From Leptodactylus fallax (lineage: Eukaryota; Chordata; Amphibia; Anura; Leptodactylidae): 64,000 bases of DNA. Under the pieces are notes generated by a model. It worked only from the letters and a program-made list of their open reading frames with translations. It did not search any database and had not been told where the DNA came from. Location of the stretch: NCBI GenBank assembly GCA_947044405.1, contig CAMRHE010000169.1, positions 613,501-677,500 on the forward strand. The letters are read 5' to 3'. Below are positions 1 to 11,709 of the stretch, piece by piece; position 1 is the first letter of the stretch, and every line of letters begins with the position of its first letter. Both the position numbers and the translations under genes were made by a program.

Positions 1-1001
1 CTCATGTGGCCCCATGGGAAAATTAATTGCCCACCCCTGCTCTAGAGTACCAATACAATGGAAACCCCCCAAAAAGTGACCCGGTTTTGGAAACTACATA
101 TTAAGGGGTATAGTTAACATTTTGACCCCACAGCTCTTTTACAGATTTAATTAACATTGGTACGTGAAAATGAAAAATTGCTTTTTTTGCAATAAACCAT
201 CAATTTAGTCCCAATTTTTTTCATTTTCACAGAGTATAAAGAAGAAAAAAAATAAGCCAGAGTTTGTTACACAATTTCTCGTGAACACAGGAATATCCCA
301 TATCTGGTCTTAAACTGCTGTATGGGTATATGGTGGAGCTAAGAATGGAAAGAGCGCTATTTGGATTTTGGAGGGCAGATTTTGTTGGAATAGTTTTCAG
401 CTCCCATGTCGCATTTGCAGAACTCCTAAAGTACAAATACAATGGAAACCCCCAAAAAGTGACCACATTTTAGAAACTACACACCTCCAGGAATTTCTGA
501 AGGGGTATTATCATTTTGAGCCCAAGAGTGCTTCCTAAAAATGAATGTACGAATTGAACATTTAAATTTTTAAAGAAATATGTCATTTCAGTGCCCAATA
601 AGTTGTGCCCACTTTGTGTCATCAGAGACATACACTCCTAAAACTATTAAAATGGGCTATCCCGTGTACTGGATAGGCACAGCAGGGCTCAGAAGGGAGG
701 GATCACTGCGCTTTTTAGTTTTTGGAGTATAGACTTAGACAGACCAATAATTGGAATTCTCCAAGAAGTGACTCCATTTTGTAGGGGCAGTTTTAGGTTC
801 TCTGCAAACATGACAAGGCGTCCAAAAACCAACAATCTAAATCTGCATTCCAAGAGCATATAGCACTCCTTCATATCTGTATCATGCTGTGTTCCCAAAT
901 TGTAGTTCATGCCCAAATGTATGACACTGTTGTACCCAGGATAACATACTTAATAACGTCATATGTGGGTATAACCTGCTGTTTGGGCACAGATGGGCAC
1001 A

Positions 1002-1047
1002 GAATTTCCCCACTGTGGGACTATTAAAGGACTATTATTATTATTAG
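1002..1047 (+). repeat. Orphan 3' tail of a CR1/L2-type LINE
   Basis: The run 'gaatttcccca(c/t)tgtggga' followed by an ATT-trinucleotide tail matches the 3' terminus of the LINE at 41236-42551 and its inverted copy starting at 43306. Only about 45 bases of the LINE are present, so this is an extremely 5'-truncated insertion inside the TTAA element. Confidence 0.7.
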
Positions 1048-1758
1048 AAGGGAAGGAGTGCTATTTTGGATTTTGGAGCACAGTTTAGTTTTTTGATGTC
1101 ATGCCACTTTTGTATAGCCACTGAATTGCCAGTAAAGTGTGACCCCATTTTGGAATCTATACCACTGAAGGGATTTATCAAATCCTGTAGTGAGCATTTT
1201 TAGCCCTTGAGCATTGCATTAATTTAATTTCCAGAAATGAATGCGCAGCTGATCGTGAAAAGTGAAAGTTGCAATTTTTCCAGAGATACCCCATTTCAGT
1301 ACCCAATATGTTGTGCCCAGCTTGTGTCAGCACAACACTTCCAAAAACTCTTAAGTGGTTATTCTGGGCACAACAGTGATACAAGCTGGGCACAAAATAT
1401 TGCACTAAAATTACATATTCCTGGAAAAATTGCCATTTTCACCTTTCACCATTAGCTGCGCATTAATTTCTGGAAAATAAATTAATGCAACACTTGGGGG
1501 TGAAAAATGCTCACTGTAGCCCTGGATAAATTCCTTCAGGGGTGCAGTTTCCAAAATGGGGTTACATGTCAGAGAATTGCACTTTACTGACATTTCAGGG
1601 GCTCTGCAAAAGTGTCATGACGTCCAAAAACAAAACCATCTAAATTTCTGCTCCAAAACCACATGGAGCTCTTTCCCTTCTGCGCCTGGCTGTGCCCAAA
1701 CAGCAGTTTATACCACATATGACATTAAGTACCTTACACTGGTTACAACAGTGCCATA

Positions 1759-3394
1759 CAGTGATGGCCAAAAGTATTGGCACCCCTGCAATTCTGTCAG
1801 ATAATACTCAATTTCTTCCAGAAAATGATTGCAATCACAAATGCTTTGGTAATAATATCTTCATTTAATTTGTCGTCAATGGAAAACCACAAAAAGAATT
1901 GTCAAAAAGCCAAATTGGATATAATTCCACACCAAACATAAAAAGGGGGTGGACAAAAGTATTGGCACCCTTTGAAAAATCATGTGATGCTTCTCTAATT
2001 TGTGTAATTAACAGCACCTGTTACTTACCTGTGGCACATAACAGGTGGTGGCAATAACTAAATCACACTTGCAGCCAGTTGAAATGGATTAAAGTTGACT
2101 CAACCTCTGTCCTGTGTCCTTGTGTGTACCACATTGAGCATGGAGAAAAGAAAGAAGACCAAAGAACTGTCTGAGGACTTGAGCAGCAAAATTGTGAGGA
2201 AGCATGAGCAATCTCAAGGCTACAAGTCCATCTCCAAAGACCTGAATGTTCCTGTGTCTACCGTGCGCAGTGTCATCAAGAAGTTTAAAGCCCATGGCAC
2301 TGTGGCTAACCTCCATAGATGTGGACAGAAGAGAAAAATTGACGAGAGATTTCAATGAAAGATTGTGCGGATGGTGGCTAAAGAACCTCGACTAACATCC
2401 AAACAAGTTCTAACTGCCCTGCAGTCAGAGGGTACAACAGTGTCAACCCGTACTATCCGTCGGCGTCTGAATGAAAAGGGACTCTATGGTAGGATACCCA
2501 GGAAGACCCCACTTCTGACCCAGAGACATAAAAAAGCCAGGCTGGAGTTTGCCAAAACTTACCTGAGAAAGCCAAAAACTTTTTGGAAGAATGTTCTCTG
2601 GTCAGATGAGACAAAAGTAGAGCTTTTTGGGAAAAGGCATCAACATAGAGTTTACAGGAAAAAAAAAAGAGGCCTTCAAAGAAAAGAACATGGTCCCTAC
2701 AGTCAAACATGGCGGAGGTTCCCTGATGTTTTGAGGTTGCTTTGTTGCCTCTGGCACTGGACTGCTTGACCGTGTGCATGGCATTATGAAGTCTGAAGAC
2801 TACCAACAAATTTTGCAGCATAATGTAGGGCCCAGTGTGAGAAAGCTGGGTCTCCCTCAGAGGTCATGGGTCTTCCAGCAGGACAATGACCCAAAACACA
2901 CTTCAAAAAGCACTAGAAAATGGTTTGAGAGAAAGCACTGGAGACTTCTAAAGTGGCCAGCAATGAGTCCAGACCTGAATCCCATAGAACACCTGTGGAG
3001 AGATCTCAAAATGGCAGTTTGGAGAAGGCACCCTTCAAATCTCAGGGACCTGGAGAAATTTGCCAAAGAAGAATGGTCTAAAATTCCAGCAGAGCATTGT
3101 AAGAAACTCATTGATGGTTAACGGAAGCGGTTGTTCGCAGTTATTTTGTCTAAAGGTCGTGCTACCAAGTATTAGGCTGAGGGTGCCAATACTTTTGTCC
3201 GGCCCATTTTTGGAGTTTTGTGTAAAATGATCAATGATTTGACTTTTTTTTCATTCTCTTTTGTGTTTTTTCATTGCAAGCAAAATAAATGAAGATATTA
3301 TTACCAAAGCATTTGTGATTGCAATCATTTTCTGGAAGAAATGGAGTATTATCTGACAGAATTGCAGGGGTGCCAATACTTTTGGCCAGCACTG
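1759..3394 (+). mobile_element. Tc1 transposon copy 1 (nested in the TTAA element)
   Basis: The element starts CAGTGATGGCCAAAAGTATT and ends with the inverse complement, carries terminal inverted repeats of over 100 bp, and is flanked by TA (1757-1758 and 3395-3396), the standard Tc1/mariner target duplication. The interior encodes a broken transposase on the + strand. Flanking sequence belongs to the TTAA element on both sides, so this insertion is the younger event. Confidence 0.93.
2140..3175 (+). pseudogene. Tc1 transposase pseudogene (copy 1)
   Basis: Read from the ATG at 2140, the frame begins MEKRKKTKELSEDLSSKIV, the N-terminal paired-like HTH DNA-binding region. It continues through GLYGRIPRKTPLL, the first catalytic Asp in WSDETKVELF, the second in [11 protein letters not shown], and the Glu in NPIEHLW (DD34E catalytic triad), ending ATKY-stop at 3173-3175. 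It is interrupted by a stop at 2356-2358, a frameshift in an A-run near 2660-2700, another near 2765, and a stop at 3119-3121. The encoded protein would cut and paste the flanking inverted repeats. It is inactive as it stands. Confidence 0.9.
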
Positions 3395-4740
3395 TACATG
3401 TGGGCTTGAACTTCTGTTTGGGCACACAGCAGGGCACAGAAGGGAAGGGGCGCCATGTGGCTTTTGGAGTGCAGATTTAGATGTTTGGTATTTGGACGCC
3501 ATGTCATGTTTGCAGAGCCTCTAAAGTGGAATTCTCTAGGGAGTGACCCCATTTTGAAAACTGCACCCCTCAAAGAATTTATCAAGGGGTGTAGTAAGCA
3601 TTAGTTTCCCAGACGTGAATGCACAGCAGATGGTGAAAAGTGATTATGTAATCTGTGCGTAGTACTTTGGGAATTCCCTACTATTTTCTCTGTAGCTCCT
3701 ATGATTGGGGGGTCACTTCTGGTGTCTTTTCCCTCGTAAACTCTAAATCTGGGGTGTACCCTGACACATGCTCGCACAGTTTATACATTCTCTTCCTGCA
3801 GCAGCCAATTTTGTTCTAATGATTTGGCGATTTTGGGGTTTTTGTCTTCACATTGTGCAAGCTATATTTTTTATTTTTCTGGTGATGTAGCCATATGAGG
3901 GCTTTTTTTGTGGGATGAGATGCATTTAGTAATTACACCATTTTTGGGTGCCTATAATTCATTGAATAAATTTAATAAACTCTTTGGTGGATTTAAAAAA
4001 AAAAAAAAAAAAACATCAATTCTGGCATTGTGTTTTACCCTTTAATTTTTTTTCCATGCAGCGTACAGCATAAGTAACATGTTACCTTTATTCTGTGGGT
4101 CACTACGATTACGGCAATACCTAATTTACATTGTTTTCTTATGTGTTACTAATTTTGCAGAACAAAAAAATATTTGGGGACATTATCAATTATATTTGCA
4201 TCGCCATCTTCTGAGATGCGTAACATTTTTATTGTTCAGTTGGTTGAGGGCTTATCTTTGCGGGACAACGTGTGTTTTGTATTGATACTGTTTTGGGGTA
4301 CATATGACTTTTTGATCACTTTTTATAGCATACTTTGTAAGGCAAGATGACGAAAAATCATTACTTCTGGTGTTTTTTTCCAACATTCACCATACAGGTT
4401 AAATAATGTTTCAATTTTATTGTATGGGTTGTTACGGTTGTGGAGATACCAAATATGTATTCATTTTTATTTTATTTTTTTTATAAAATTCATTTTTTAA
4501 TTACCCAATATCAGCCTTACTATTACTTCACATGTTGGGAAGGGGTTAAATGAGACTACGTTGGCTTAGAAGTTAGTGACTATTTAAGCCTTGCTACTTT
4601 TCCGCTAAGCCACACTACTTTGTCTAGTGAGACAGAAAAAGTGTATAAACACTTAAAAAATGTGCTAAATGGCATGCGCCAGAATTTTGAAAAGTAATAT
4701 TTTAGACAGGAATAAATTTGATGATCCTAGGGTGGATCCT

Positions 4741-5155
4741 AAAGGGAACCTGTCAGGGTGATTTGGAACTCTAAACCAGTCACAGGACCTTATGAATCAG
4801 GGGTTTAATGTCCCAAATTGCCTGTTGTAAAGCCATATATGCCCACACTAAAAATAAAAAAGCTTTAAACTCAGCCTGCTGCTGTACTTCCTGCTCTGGC
4901 GCAGTTCTTCACTCAAGCCAGAGGAGTACACCTTGGCTTTAAAACACATGCCCCAGATCTTGGGCGTATGCACAGTGAACCTTCACTGAAGAACTGTGCA
5001 GGCGTTGGAAGTATCAGAGCTGAGAATGATGACTCATCTGATTCATCTCTAAAGAAGTATAAAAGGTTGTCTATTAAAATTTCGGCACGGAAGGCTTACA
5101 AACAGGGTGATTTGTGGGTGGTTTAGTGTCTCAAATTGACTTGGTTCTCTTGAAG
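4741..5155. repeat. MITE-like repeat beginning AAAGGGAACCTGTCA
   Basis: The left end (AAAGGGAACCTGTCAGG) resembles the TTAA-target MITE ends seen elsewhere in the window (for example 43170 and 56750). The putative right end near 5145 (GGTTCTCTTGAA) is a degraded complement. Boundaries are approximate and there is no coding capacity. Confidence 0.4.
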
Positions 5156-5744
5156 GCTAGGCTCACATGACTGAATTTGAAAGCTGACAGATAACTCCTC
5201 AAAATCAACTCTAACTTTTGTCTGGAATCTGCTTCCTATTGTTTTCAATAGGAGGCAGTAACAGATACTACTTTTTTTCAGCCTCTTCATAAATCTCCCA
5301 TTCCCTGCACCAGACTGGGCCTTTATTATGACTGGTGTACGATATGCCAGTCTTAATACATTTGCCCCATTGTGTCTGGGACTAATCAGTGAGAAAAGCT
5401 GCAGTGGAACAGTTGAAAGTCAAATCTGTGTTTCAATTTTGAGAAGTGAGATGCACATGGACAGAATTAGGAGAGGAATCTGAGGCGATAGACCACCTCA
5501 AAGTTCTCTCAATATTCAGTTTTTTGAACCTAACAATCTGAAAAAGTCTGTCCTTGTTTGCTCTCTTAGAAACTTAGAACATATGTGTACGAGATTACAT
5601 TATTGTCTTTGTTGTTATAGTGTTTATACATAGTAAATATTGATAACCAGGTGTATGCAGGTCACTTACCTGGGAAACACTATGGGAAGAAAGCAAGTGA
5701 GTGAAATACAGTAAATGTGATAAACTGAGCAATGCTATGGTGGA
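5156..5744. other. No recognisable gene
   Basis: AT-rich sequence without a convincing reading frame, splice pattern or repeat end. I see nothing that I can name here. Confidence 0.5.
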
Positions 5745-6062
5745 AAACAGTATCCCTAACGGCAATGCCCTCTTTCAGCAGAATAATATTCTCTGCCACT
5801 TTACAAAAATTGCTCAGTCATAGTTTGAGGAACAGGACAGAGTTGATGTGTTAATATGGTCTACAAATTTCTCAGATCTCAGTCAGTCAAGCAACATCCT
5901 GATCTATGGAAATTTCCGATGGCAAATTACAGGACTTAATAGATCTGCTGCTAAAGGGGACACCTTCAGAGACCTTGAGGAGTCCATGTCTTGATGGCTC
6001 AGAGTTGTTTGGAATTACAAGATATTTTGATGTAATGGCTGATCAATGCCTATTAATGCATA
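5745..6062 (+). pseudogene. Decayed Tc1-family transposase fragment
   Basis: Reading + strand frames gives NALFQQNN (the second catalytic block, normally FQQDN) and WSTNFSDLS (normally PQSPDLN). Further on, LQDLIDLLLKGTPSETL and then DTFRDLEESMS follow the C-terminal order of Tc1 transposases. Stops and small indels break the frame. No terminal repeats are seen beside it, and the next Tc1 copy starts only about 20 bases downstream. Confidence 0.55.
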
Positions 6063-6083
6063 TATTTTATGTATATGTAAATA

Positions 6084-7436
6084 TAGTGCCTTGCGAAAGT
6101 ATTCGGCCCCCTTGAACTTTTCAACCTTTTGCCACATTTCAGGCTTCAAACATAAGGATATAAAATTTTAATTTTTTGGTGAAGAATCAACAACAAGTGA
6201 GACACAATTGTGAAGTGGAATGAAATTTATTGGTTATTTTAAACTTTTGTAAAAAAATAAAAAACTGAAAATTGGGGCGTGCAATATTATTTTGCTTTAT
6301 GTTTGGGATCATTGTCTTGTTGGAAGATAAATCTCCGTCCCAGTCTCAGGTCTTTTGCAGACTCCAACAGGATTTCTACAAGAATGGTCCTGTATTTGGC
6401 TCCATCCATCTTCCCATCAATTTTAACCATCTTTCCTGTCCCTGCTGACGAAAAGCAGGCCCAAACCATGATGCTGTCACCACCATGTTTGACAGTGGGG
6501 ATGGTGTGTTTAGGGTGATGAGCTGTGTTGCTTTTACATATCGAACATATCGTTTTGAATTGTGGCAAAAAGTTCGATTTTGGTTTTATCTGACCAGTGC
6601 ACCTTCTTCCACATGTTTGGTGTGTCTCCCAGGTGGCTTGTGGCAAACTTTAAACGAGACTTTTTATGGATATCTTTGAGAAATGGCTTTCTTCTTGCCA
6701 CTCTTCCATAAAGGCCAGATTTGTGCAGTGTACGACTGATTGTTGTCCTATGGACAGACTCTCCCACCTCAGCTGTAGATCTCTGCAGTTCATCCAGAGT
6801 GATCATGGGCCTCTTGGCTGCTTCTCTGATCAGTCTTCTCCTTGTTTGAGATGAAAGTTTAGAGGGATGGCTGGGTCTTGGTAGATTTGCAGTGGTCTGA
6901 TACTCCTTCCATTTCAATATGATCACTTGCACAGTGCTCCTTGGGATGTTTAAAGTTTGGAAAATCTTTTTGTATCCAAATCTGGCTTTAAACTTCTCCA
7001 CAACAGTATCACGGACCTGCCTGGTGTGTTCCTTGGTCTTCATGATGCTCTCTGCGCTTTAAACAGAACCCTGAGGCTATCACAGAGCAAGTGTATTTAT
7101 ACGGAGACTTGATTACACACAGGTGGATTATATTTATCATCATCAGTCATTTAGGACAACATTGGATCATTCAGAGATCCTCACTGAACTTCTGGAGTGA
7201 GTTTGCTGCACTGAAAGTAAAGGGGCCGAATAATATTGCACGCCCCACTTTTCAGTTTTTTATTTTTTACAAAAGTTTAAAATAACCAATAAATTTTGTT
7301 CCACTTCACAATTGTGTCCCACTTGTTGTTGATTCTTCACCAAAAAAATTAAAATTTTATATCTTTATGTTTGAAGCCTGAAATGTGGCAAAAGGTTGAA
7401 AAGTTCAAGGGGGTCGAGTACTTTCACAAGGCACTC
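6084..7436 (-). mobile_element. Tc1 transposon copy 2, internally deleted
   Basis: Inverted repeats of roughly 180-200 bp (left AGTGCCTTGCGAAAGTATTC, right its complement with a few changes) are flanked by TA at 6082-6083 and 7437-7438. The terminal bases have mutated from the usual CAGTG. The transposase lies on the minus strand and lacks its C-terminal third, because coding sequence runs straight into the left inverted repeat at about 6286. Confidence 0.9.
6287..7043 (-). pseudogene. Tc1 transposase pseudogene (copy 2), 3'-deleted
   Basis: The minus-strand frame starts MKTKEHTRQVRDTVVEKFKA and shows the HTH region, then GLYGRVARRKPFL, the first catalytic Asp in WSDKTKIELF (the usual DETK is DKTK), a frameshift near 6540, GGGSIMVWACF, and finally [12 protein letters not shown]. 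The block carrying the catalytic Glu (NPIEHLW) is absent, so this copy cannot make an active enzyme. Confidence 0.88.
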
Positions 7437-8984
7437 TATGTACATCTAGACCAGAGTTGTAACCTAACCATAACCTTAACCTGTGCCCCAATGCAAAATC
7501 TGTACTAAACCCCCAAATATAATGACCATTTATAGTAATGATTTCCTCATACGTTGAAGAGATATTTTATGGGCCCCCATAAACCATTCAGGTTCGGGTG
7601 TGACTGCACATCCTCAAGTTATGCCCCTGGTATACACAATTCAAGGAAATACTTGTCTAGTGTAAGGAAATTGCTAGTTGAACAATTCCCCAGTGCTGCT
7701 GCAGAAACAAGGGAAGAAGGAGAAGACAGAGACAGTGAGCCCTAAACTCACCCAGCCCCTGTCCCTACCTAATTGCCTGTACTGTCCTAGGTGACAGCCG
7801 ACAACTTGGTGGCGATCCCTTCTCTGTATAAGTGTAACACAGAACAAGACAAGACTAACAACACAGAAGAGGAGTCAGCAAGCTAAGGGTCAAAGCCAGA
7901 GAGACAAAGCAGTACCAAGTCAATATCCTAAAGAGTAGTCAAGGAAAGCCAAAGGTCAGAAGTCAGAAATACAATAACAGCAGGAAGAGGAGCTAGCAGG
8001 AACAAAGGCTCAGGACAGAGTCACAATAGCCATCGCCCATGTGTGAGCAGATGACCTGTTTATAGGAAGTCCAGAATCTGTCCAGACTTGATTGGTAGAC
8101 AGGCTGTCAATCATATAGGTAAGGCTAAGATTAACTGTTAGAGGAGTGGAGGGAAATAGAGGTGCGGGTGTGGCTGAAATTCAATACAGAGAAGAGATAC
8201 TAGGACAGTGTTCAGACAGAGCAACAAGAACCCTACACAAGGAATCAAACTGAACATGCCTCCTGCGTTGCAGCGTGCGAGCAGAGGGTGGCGCAGAGAC
8301 CCGAACAGGCAGAGATGTTACATCTAGTTTTCTAAATTTGTTCCAGGGTACTCGGACTTGCGGTGCATTCTGCAAACTATTTTTTTGTATGAAATATGTC
8401 TTTAGAGCTCAAACATTGGCAATTCAATTATTCTACCAAAGAGACTTGTGATACATTGATGTTCTCCAGTACACTGCATGTTGCCAAGTGGGTTATAACC
8501 ACATTCAAGATGTGAGATAATAATCAGAAGAATTTGTCTTCTGTTAAACACTGGCAATGAAAGCCTGAATTGGGATGTTAGTATGTTAGTGTGTATATTG
8601 TTTTGGTATTCAATATACACACTAACATACTAACAATTACAGAGAACATTAAAATAACACTATTTTATTTTGCACACTACACTGTTTCTATGTGACCTAA
8701 GCAGGTTTCCCACAAAAGTTGTAACTCAAACACAATGTCTTTCAATATTAAGCTCACTAATTTGGCAGTGCTGTTGAAAAGTGTTGGAGCACCCTCTAGT
8801 GGAAGTCAAACAGTATCTAGAGTGAATTTTGATGGAAAAGTTTAATAGAGCCTATCAAAAAATTATCTCAATATCCAATAAATACATGCAAGAAGTTTGT
8901 GTTTTTGTGGTGGTGGTGGTGGGGAGGGGATATTGTGCTGTAAAGGGGACTGTTATTGGACAGTGATTAACATATTTATTATTT
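7437..8984. other. No gene recognised; contains a perfect hairpin
   Basis: There is no convincing coding frame. 7740-8340 is purine-rich on this strand ('agccagagagacaaagcagtacc' type) and looks like part of a dispersed repeat I cannot name. A perfect 24-bp inverted repeat lies at 8577-8634 (separate entry). Confidence 0.4.
8577..8634. repeat. Perfect 24-bp inverted repeat with a 10-base loop
   Basis: Bases 8577-8600 are the exact reverse complement of 8611-8634, separated by TTTTGGTATT. The arms are AT-rich and contain the repeated word TTAGT(A/G)TGT. No flanking target duplication is obvious. Confidence 0.9.
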
Positions 8985-9143
8985 CTGTTTCTAGTATAGC
9001 ACCAACATATTCCACAGCGCTTTATAGACATGGTCAGCTGTTGTCCCATATAGGGCTCACAATCTGGAGTACCTGGAGGAAACCAACGCAAACACAGGAG
9101 AACATACAAACTCTTTGCAGATGTTGTCCTTGGATTCGAACCA
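8985..9143 (-). repeat. SINE-like repeat, minus strand
   Basis: Read on the minus strand, the segment starts GGTTCGAATCC, which fits the tRNA B-box consensus. It continues with 'gtatgttctcctgtgtttgcg' and 'tttcctccaggtactcc', words I recognise from dispersed vertebrate retroposons, and ends in an A-rich tail reading 'aataataaatatg'. I infer a 5'-truncated tRNA-related SINE, or a LINE tail sharing that sequence. Confidence 0.55.
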
Positions 9144-9336
9144 ACGTTATTTAGAGTAATAACAATAGGGGAAATTTATTATCCCATCCATGTAGATGGG
9201 TGATAATGTGGTGCATCTTTTGTGCAATGCCCTTTCTAGACACAAACATGCAACAAATCCCCCATTCTGCACCTCACTTGCCACTTTTTCTGCAAATGTG
9301 GACGAAGCAGGACAACCAAACATATTTATTATAACT

Positions 9337-9777
9337 CATGGAAAGTCCCCCCAATATATTAATATGGGGGACACATGGTGGCACAGCCCCAATAGGAAAT
9401 AGTGCTTAATAAAGTCTTTGGTTATGTGGTAACTTTAACATATGCTAGTTTTTTACAGTGTCTTACCTTGAGGTCAAAGTCAGGTCAGCTGTGTCACCAC
9501 GAGCAGGTTCTTATGATGGTTGTAAAATCTGCCTAGTTGCAGTCAGGGTCAGCTGATTGGTCAGCGGTGTTATGGTGGAAACTTAGGAATCTGCCTGGTA
9601 GCAGCCAGAATCAGCTGATTGGTCAGCTGTGCTGTTGGTGGGATGTTTACGAATCTGCCTGGTAGCAGTCAGTGTCAGCTGATTGGTCAGCTGTCAGAAG
9701 CGGCGGGAATCTCCTCCTTTAAATATCCGTGCTTCAGGTGGCCCGGGACAGTTGAAGAAGACATCATTAGAGGACAG
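9337..9777 (+). repeat. Ngaro split direct repeat A1
   Basis: This 441-base segment matches A2 (19323-19763) with eight differences counted by eye, all transitions. It contains three tandem ~63-base units around GTCAGCTGATTGGTCAGC, with CCAAT-type (ATTGG) boxes, so it may hold the element's promoter. Confidence 0.92.
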
Positions 9778-9839
9778 CTATGGAAGAACTATTGCATTAG
9801 CTGCTACAGAAAGCGGAGTCTGCTGGAGGGGAAGAGTGG

Positions 9840-10603
9840 TTGCGGTACTGCCTTACCCAACCTGAAGAGAGAAGTACCGAAGCGGCTGCAGGGGACGTGT
9901 CCAGAGGCTCAGCGATGACGACGCCTGAAGAGGGAGAAAGTCCGGAAGCAGGTCCTGCTGTTCCTCCGCTGCCTTTAAAGCGAAGAAGAAAGACGCGGGC
10001 AGCATACATGCCACCTCCGGACACATCGAGGAGGAGGGCAGAGGCAGGAGAAGCGGTGGCGCCGGAAGTGTTACAAGTACTTCCGGCGCATCGGCGGTCA
10101 CATGATGCGTCCCGCAGTCCCAGCGGGAGCAGGACAACAAGGAGCCGCAGCGGAGCTAAGTGGCTTGAAGATGGAGGCCGGAGGGCAGGGGAGCGGGGTG
10201 CCTCAAGCCAGCAGCATGCTAGCCCATGTCTCCCGGGGCGCCCTTATCAGGGTAGCCCTGACGATGGACGCGGGCGGAGCTATGAGACCTGTGTGCAACC
10301 GAGGATTGACACAAATACGCTGTCTGGCCGTGGGCCCCCTAACCCTGCCTTTCCTGGAAGAAGAAAGAAGGCGATCAGATGGATTTACCTCTGGACGGGA
10401 CCAGGAGGCGGCGTCGATGGGTGAGAACTTCCATGTACAGTCTGTCCAGGATAATTTATGCAGCTTGCTGCATATGTTAAATAGCTTAGTTAAAACGCCT
10501 GCTGTTACAACAGCTGCTGGGGCTTGGGTTAAAAAAACCCAGCTTTTCTGGAGATTGTTCCTTAGAAAATGTAAATAGTTTAGTTAATACTAGTGTTAGT
10601 AAG
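9840..10603 (+). pseudogene. Ngaro Gag, N-terminal part (split by an LTR retrotransposon)
   Basis: The region after A1 encodes a basic, Pro/Arg-rich segment with the nuclear-localisation-like LKRRRKTRAAY. A frame change lies near 10400-10500. Just before the LTR insertion the frame reads ENVNSLVNTSVSK, and it joins in frame to VNTVLPSLDKAAG at 14791, showing that the two parts were one gene. No conserved domain is visible in this half. It is assigned to Gag by position. Confidence 0.65.
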
Positions 10604-11442
10604 TGTGATGATTCTGCTTAAATATGGCTATAACTCAAAGCTGTATTTTGGTCTCTGGGTAGCGTATCTCTTTATTCATAAGGTGTGAAGCCATAATATT
10701 GTCAGTAGTAGCAGCACTGGAACAATAGGGCTTTGTATCCATCCCAGCAGGACTCCATTGAATTCATACACAGCCCTGAGTGATCAAAGAAACCTGCATG
10801 ATGCAGCCTGCACTAGTAGATCAGATATGGCTGATAACATTGTATCATTTCACTCGGTCTCAGCTCAATACAAAGAATCTGGACTTGCGTGCGTTAGTCA
10901 ATCAGACTTGCTGCCGCTGGTGACCTCATTCTGGGAGGTGGCATAAAGGGTATAAAAGATGAGGTAAGATCAATGGAAGGAGATTGGGCTGAGACTACTA
11001 GAGTTTACTGAGAGACTGTGATGAGAGCATGCAGGCTGGAATATACTGTGATGCCACATGCTAGGAGTTAATGCCACATGCCATGAAGCCTCCACTGGGT
11101 TATTCACACATGACAGAGCATGTATGAGTGTTGGAGTATAGAGCCACATCAAGGAGATGCGTGGTAAAGTAATTATTTCAATTTTAGTCCCTTTTATTTC
11201 ATTGCACTGTATCTTGTAACTAGTACTGTTAATGCTTGCATATATCTGCATATCTGTTCTGAACTGCATTTGTTAGATGTTAATACCGACCCATTTAGGG
11301 GTTAATAAATATATAAAATTTAGAAAGCTTGTCTTGTATTTATCTTGTGAACCTGGCACTCACTGGCGGTAAGTGTGGTTTTTATATGAAAGAAGACTCA
11401 GGTGTGGCCACCGCGGTGTTGGCGCACTGAGGATCTTTCACA
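10604..11442 (+). repeat. 5' LTR
   Basis: 839 bases with TG...CA ends. It contains TATAAA-like words at 10950-10957 (GTATAAAAG) and AATAAA at 11303-11308. It aligns with the 3' LTR over its whole length. The 3' LTR lacks about 36 bases present here after 10968 and has about 12 extra bases near 14065. Confidence 0.93.
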
Positions 11443-11462
11443 TTGGTGGCAGCAGTGGGATC
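11443..11462 (+). promoter_or_regulatory. Primer-binding-site position
   Basis: The bases directly after the 5' LTR read TTGGTGGCAGCAGTGGGA. TGG immediately after the LTR fits the complement of a tRNA 3' CCA end. I do not assign a specific tRNA. Confidence 0.55.
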
Positions 11463-11709
11463 TTAGGATAAACGGCGTGTGTTGGTGACCTTTATCACTC
11501 ACATGCTGGGGATTGTGGTAATCCTATGAGACAAGCTCGGTATTAAAGCAAGCATTAAGATACAGTGAAAGTTTGATACAGTGCTGTTCCCCTCCCTTAC
11601 TCTTTGTATTCTATCCTATCTTTTATTTGGCAAATACCAGTGGATGGCTAGTGGGCTCAGAAGCAGAGCCCCAGAACTGCTGAACTAGGCTTTTGGAGAT
11701 CCTGAGCGT

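Larger units (their letters stand above)
1..4545. mobile_element. Right part of a large TTAA-flanked DNA element (piggyBac-like ends), truncated by the window edge
   Basis: This stretch resembles the complete element at 29720-34907: the same repeated blocks around 'gtgaccccattttggaaact' occur, followed by the same T-rich distal part (compare 3640-4480 with 33370-34270). It ends in AAGGGG followed by TTAA at 4546-4549, as the complete copy does. The left end is outside the window. The block 1134-1340 is largely repeated in inverse orientation at 1360-1580. A Tc1 copy is inserted at 1759-3394. No transposase is recognised, so it is non-autonomous as seen. The GC-rich hairpin end of the other copy (34395-34907) is missing here. 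The piggyBac assignment rests only on TTAA plus CCC-type ends and is an inference. Confidence 0.6.

Noticed and set aside
10970..11269. 99-codon minus-strand frame, repeated at 14274-14612
   Set aside because: It lies in the two LTRs, so the apparent conservation only reflects LTR duplication.
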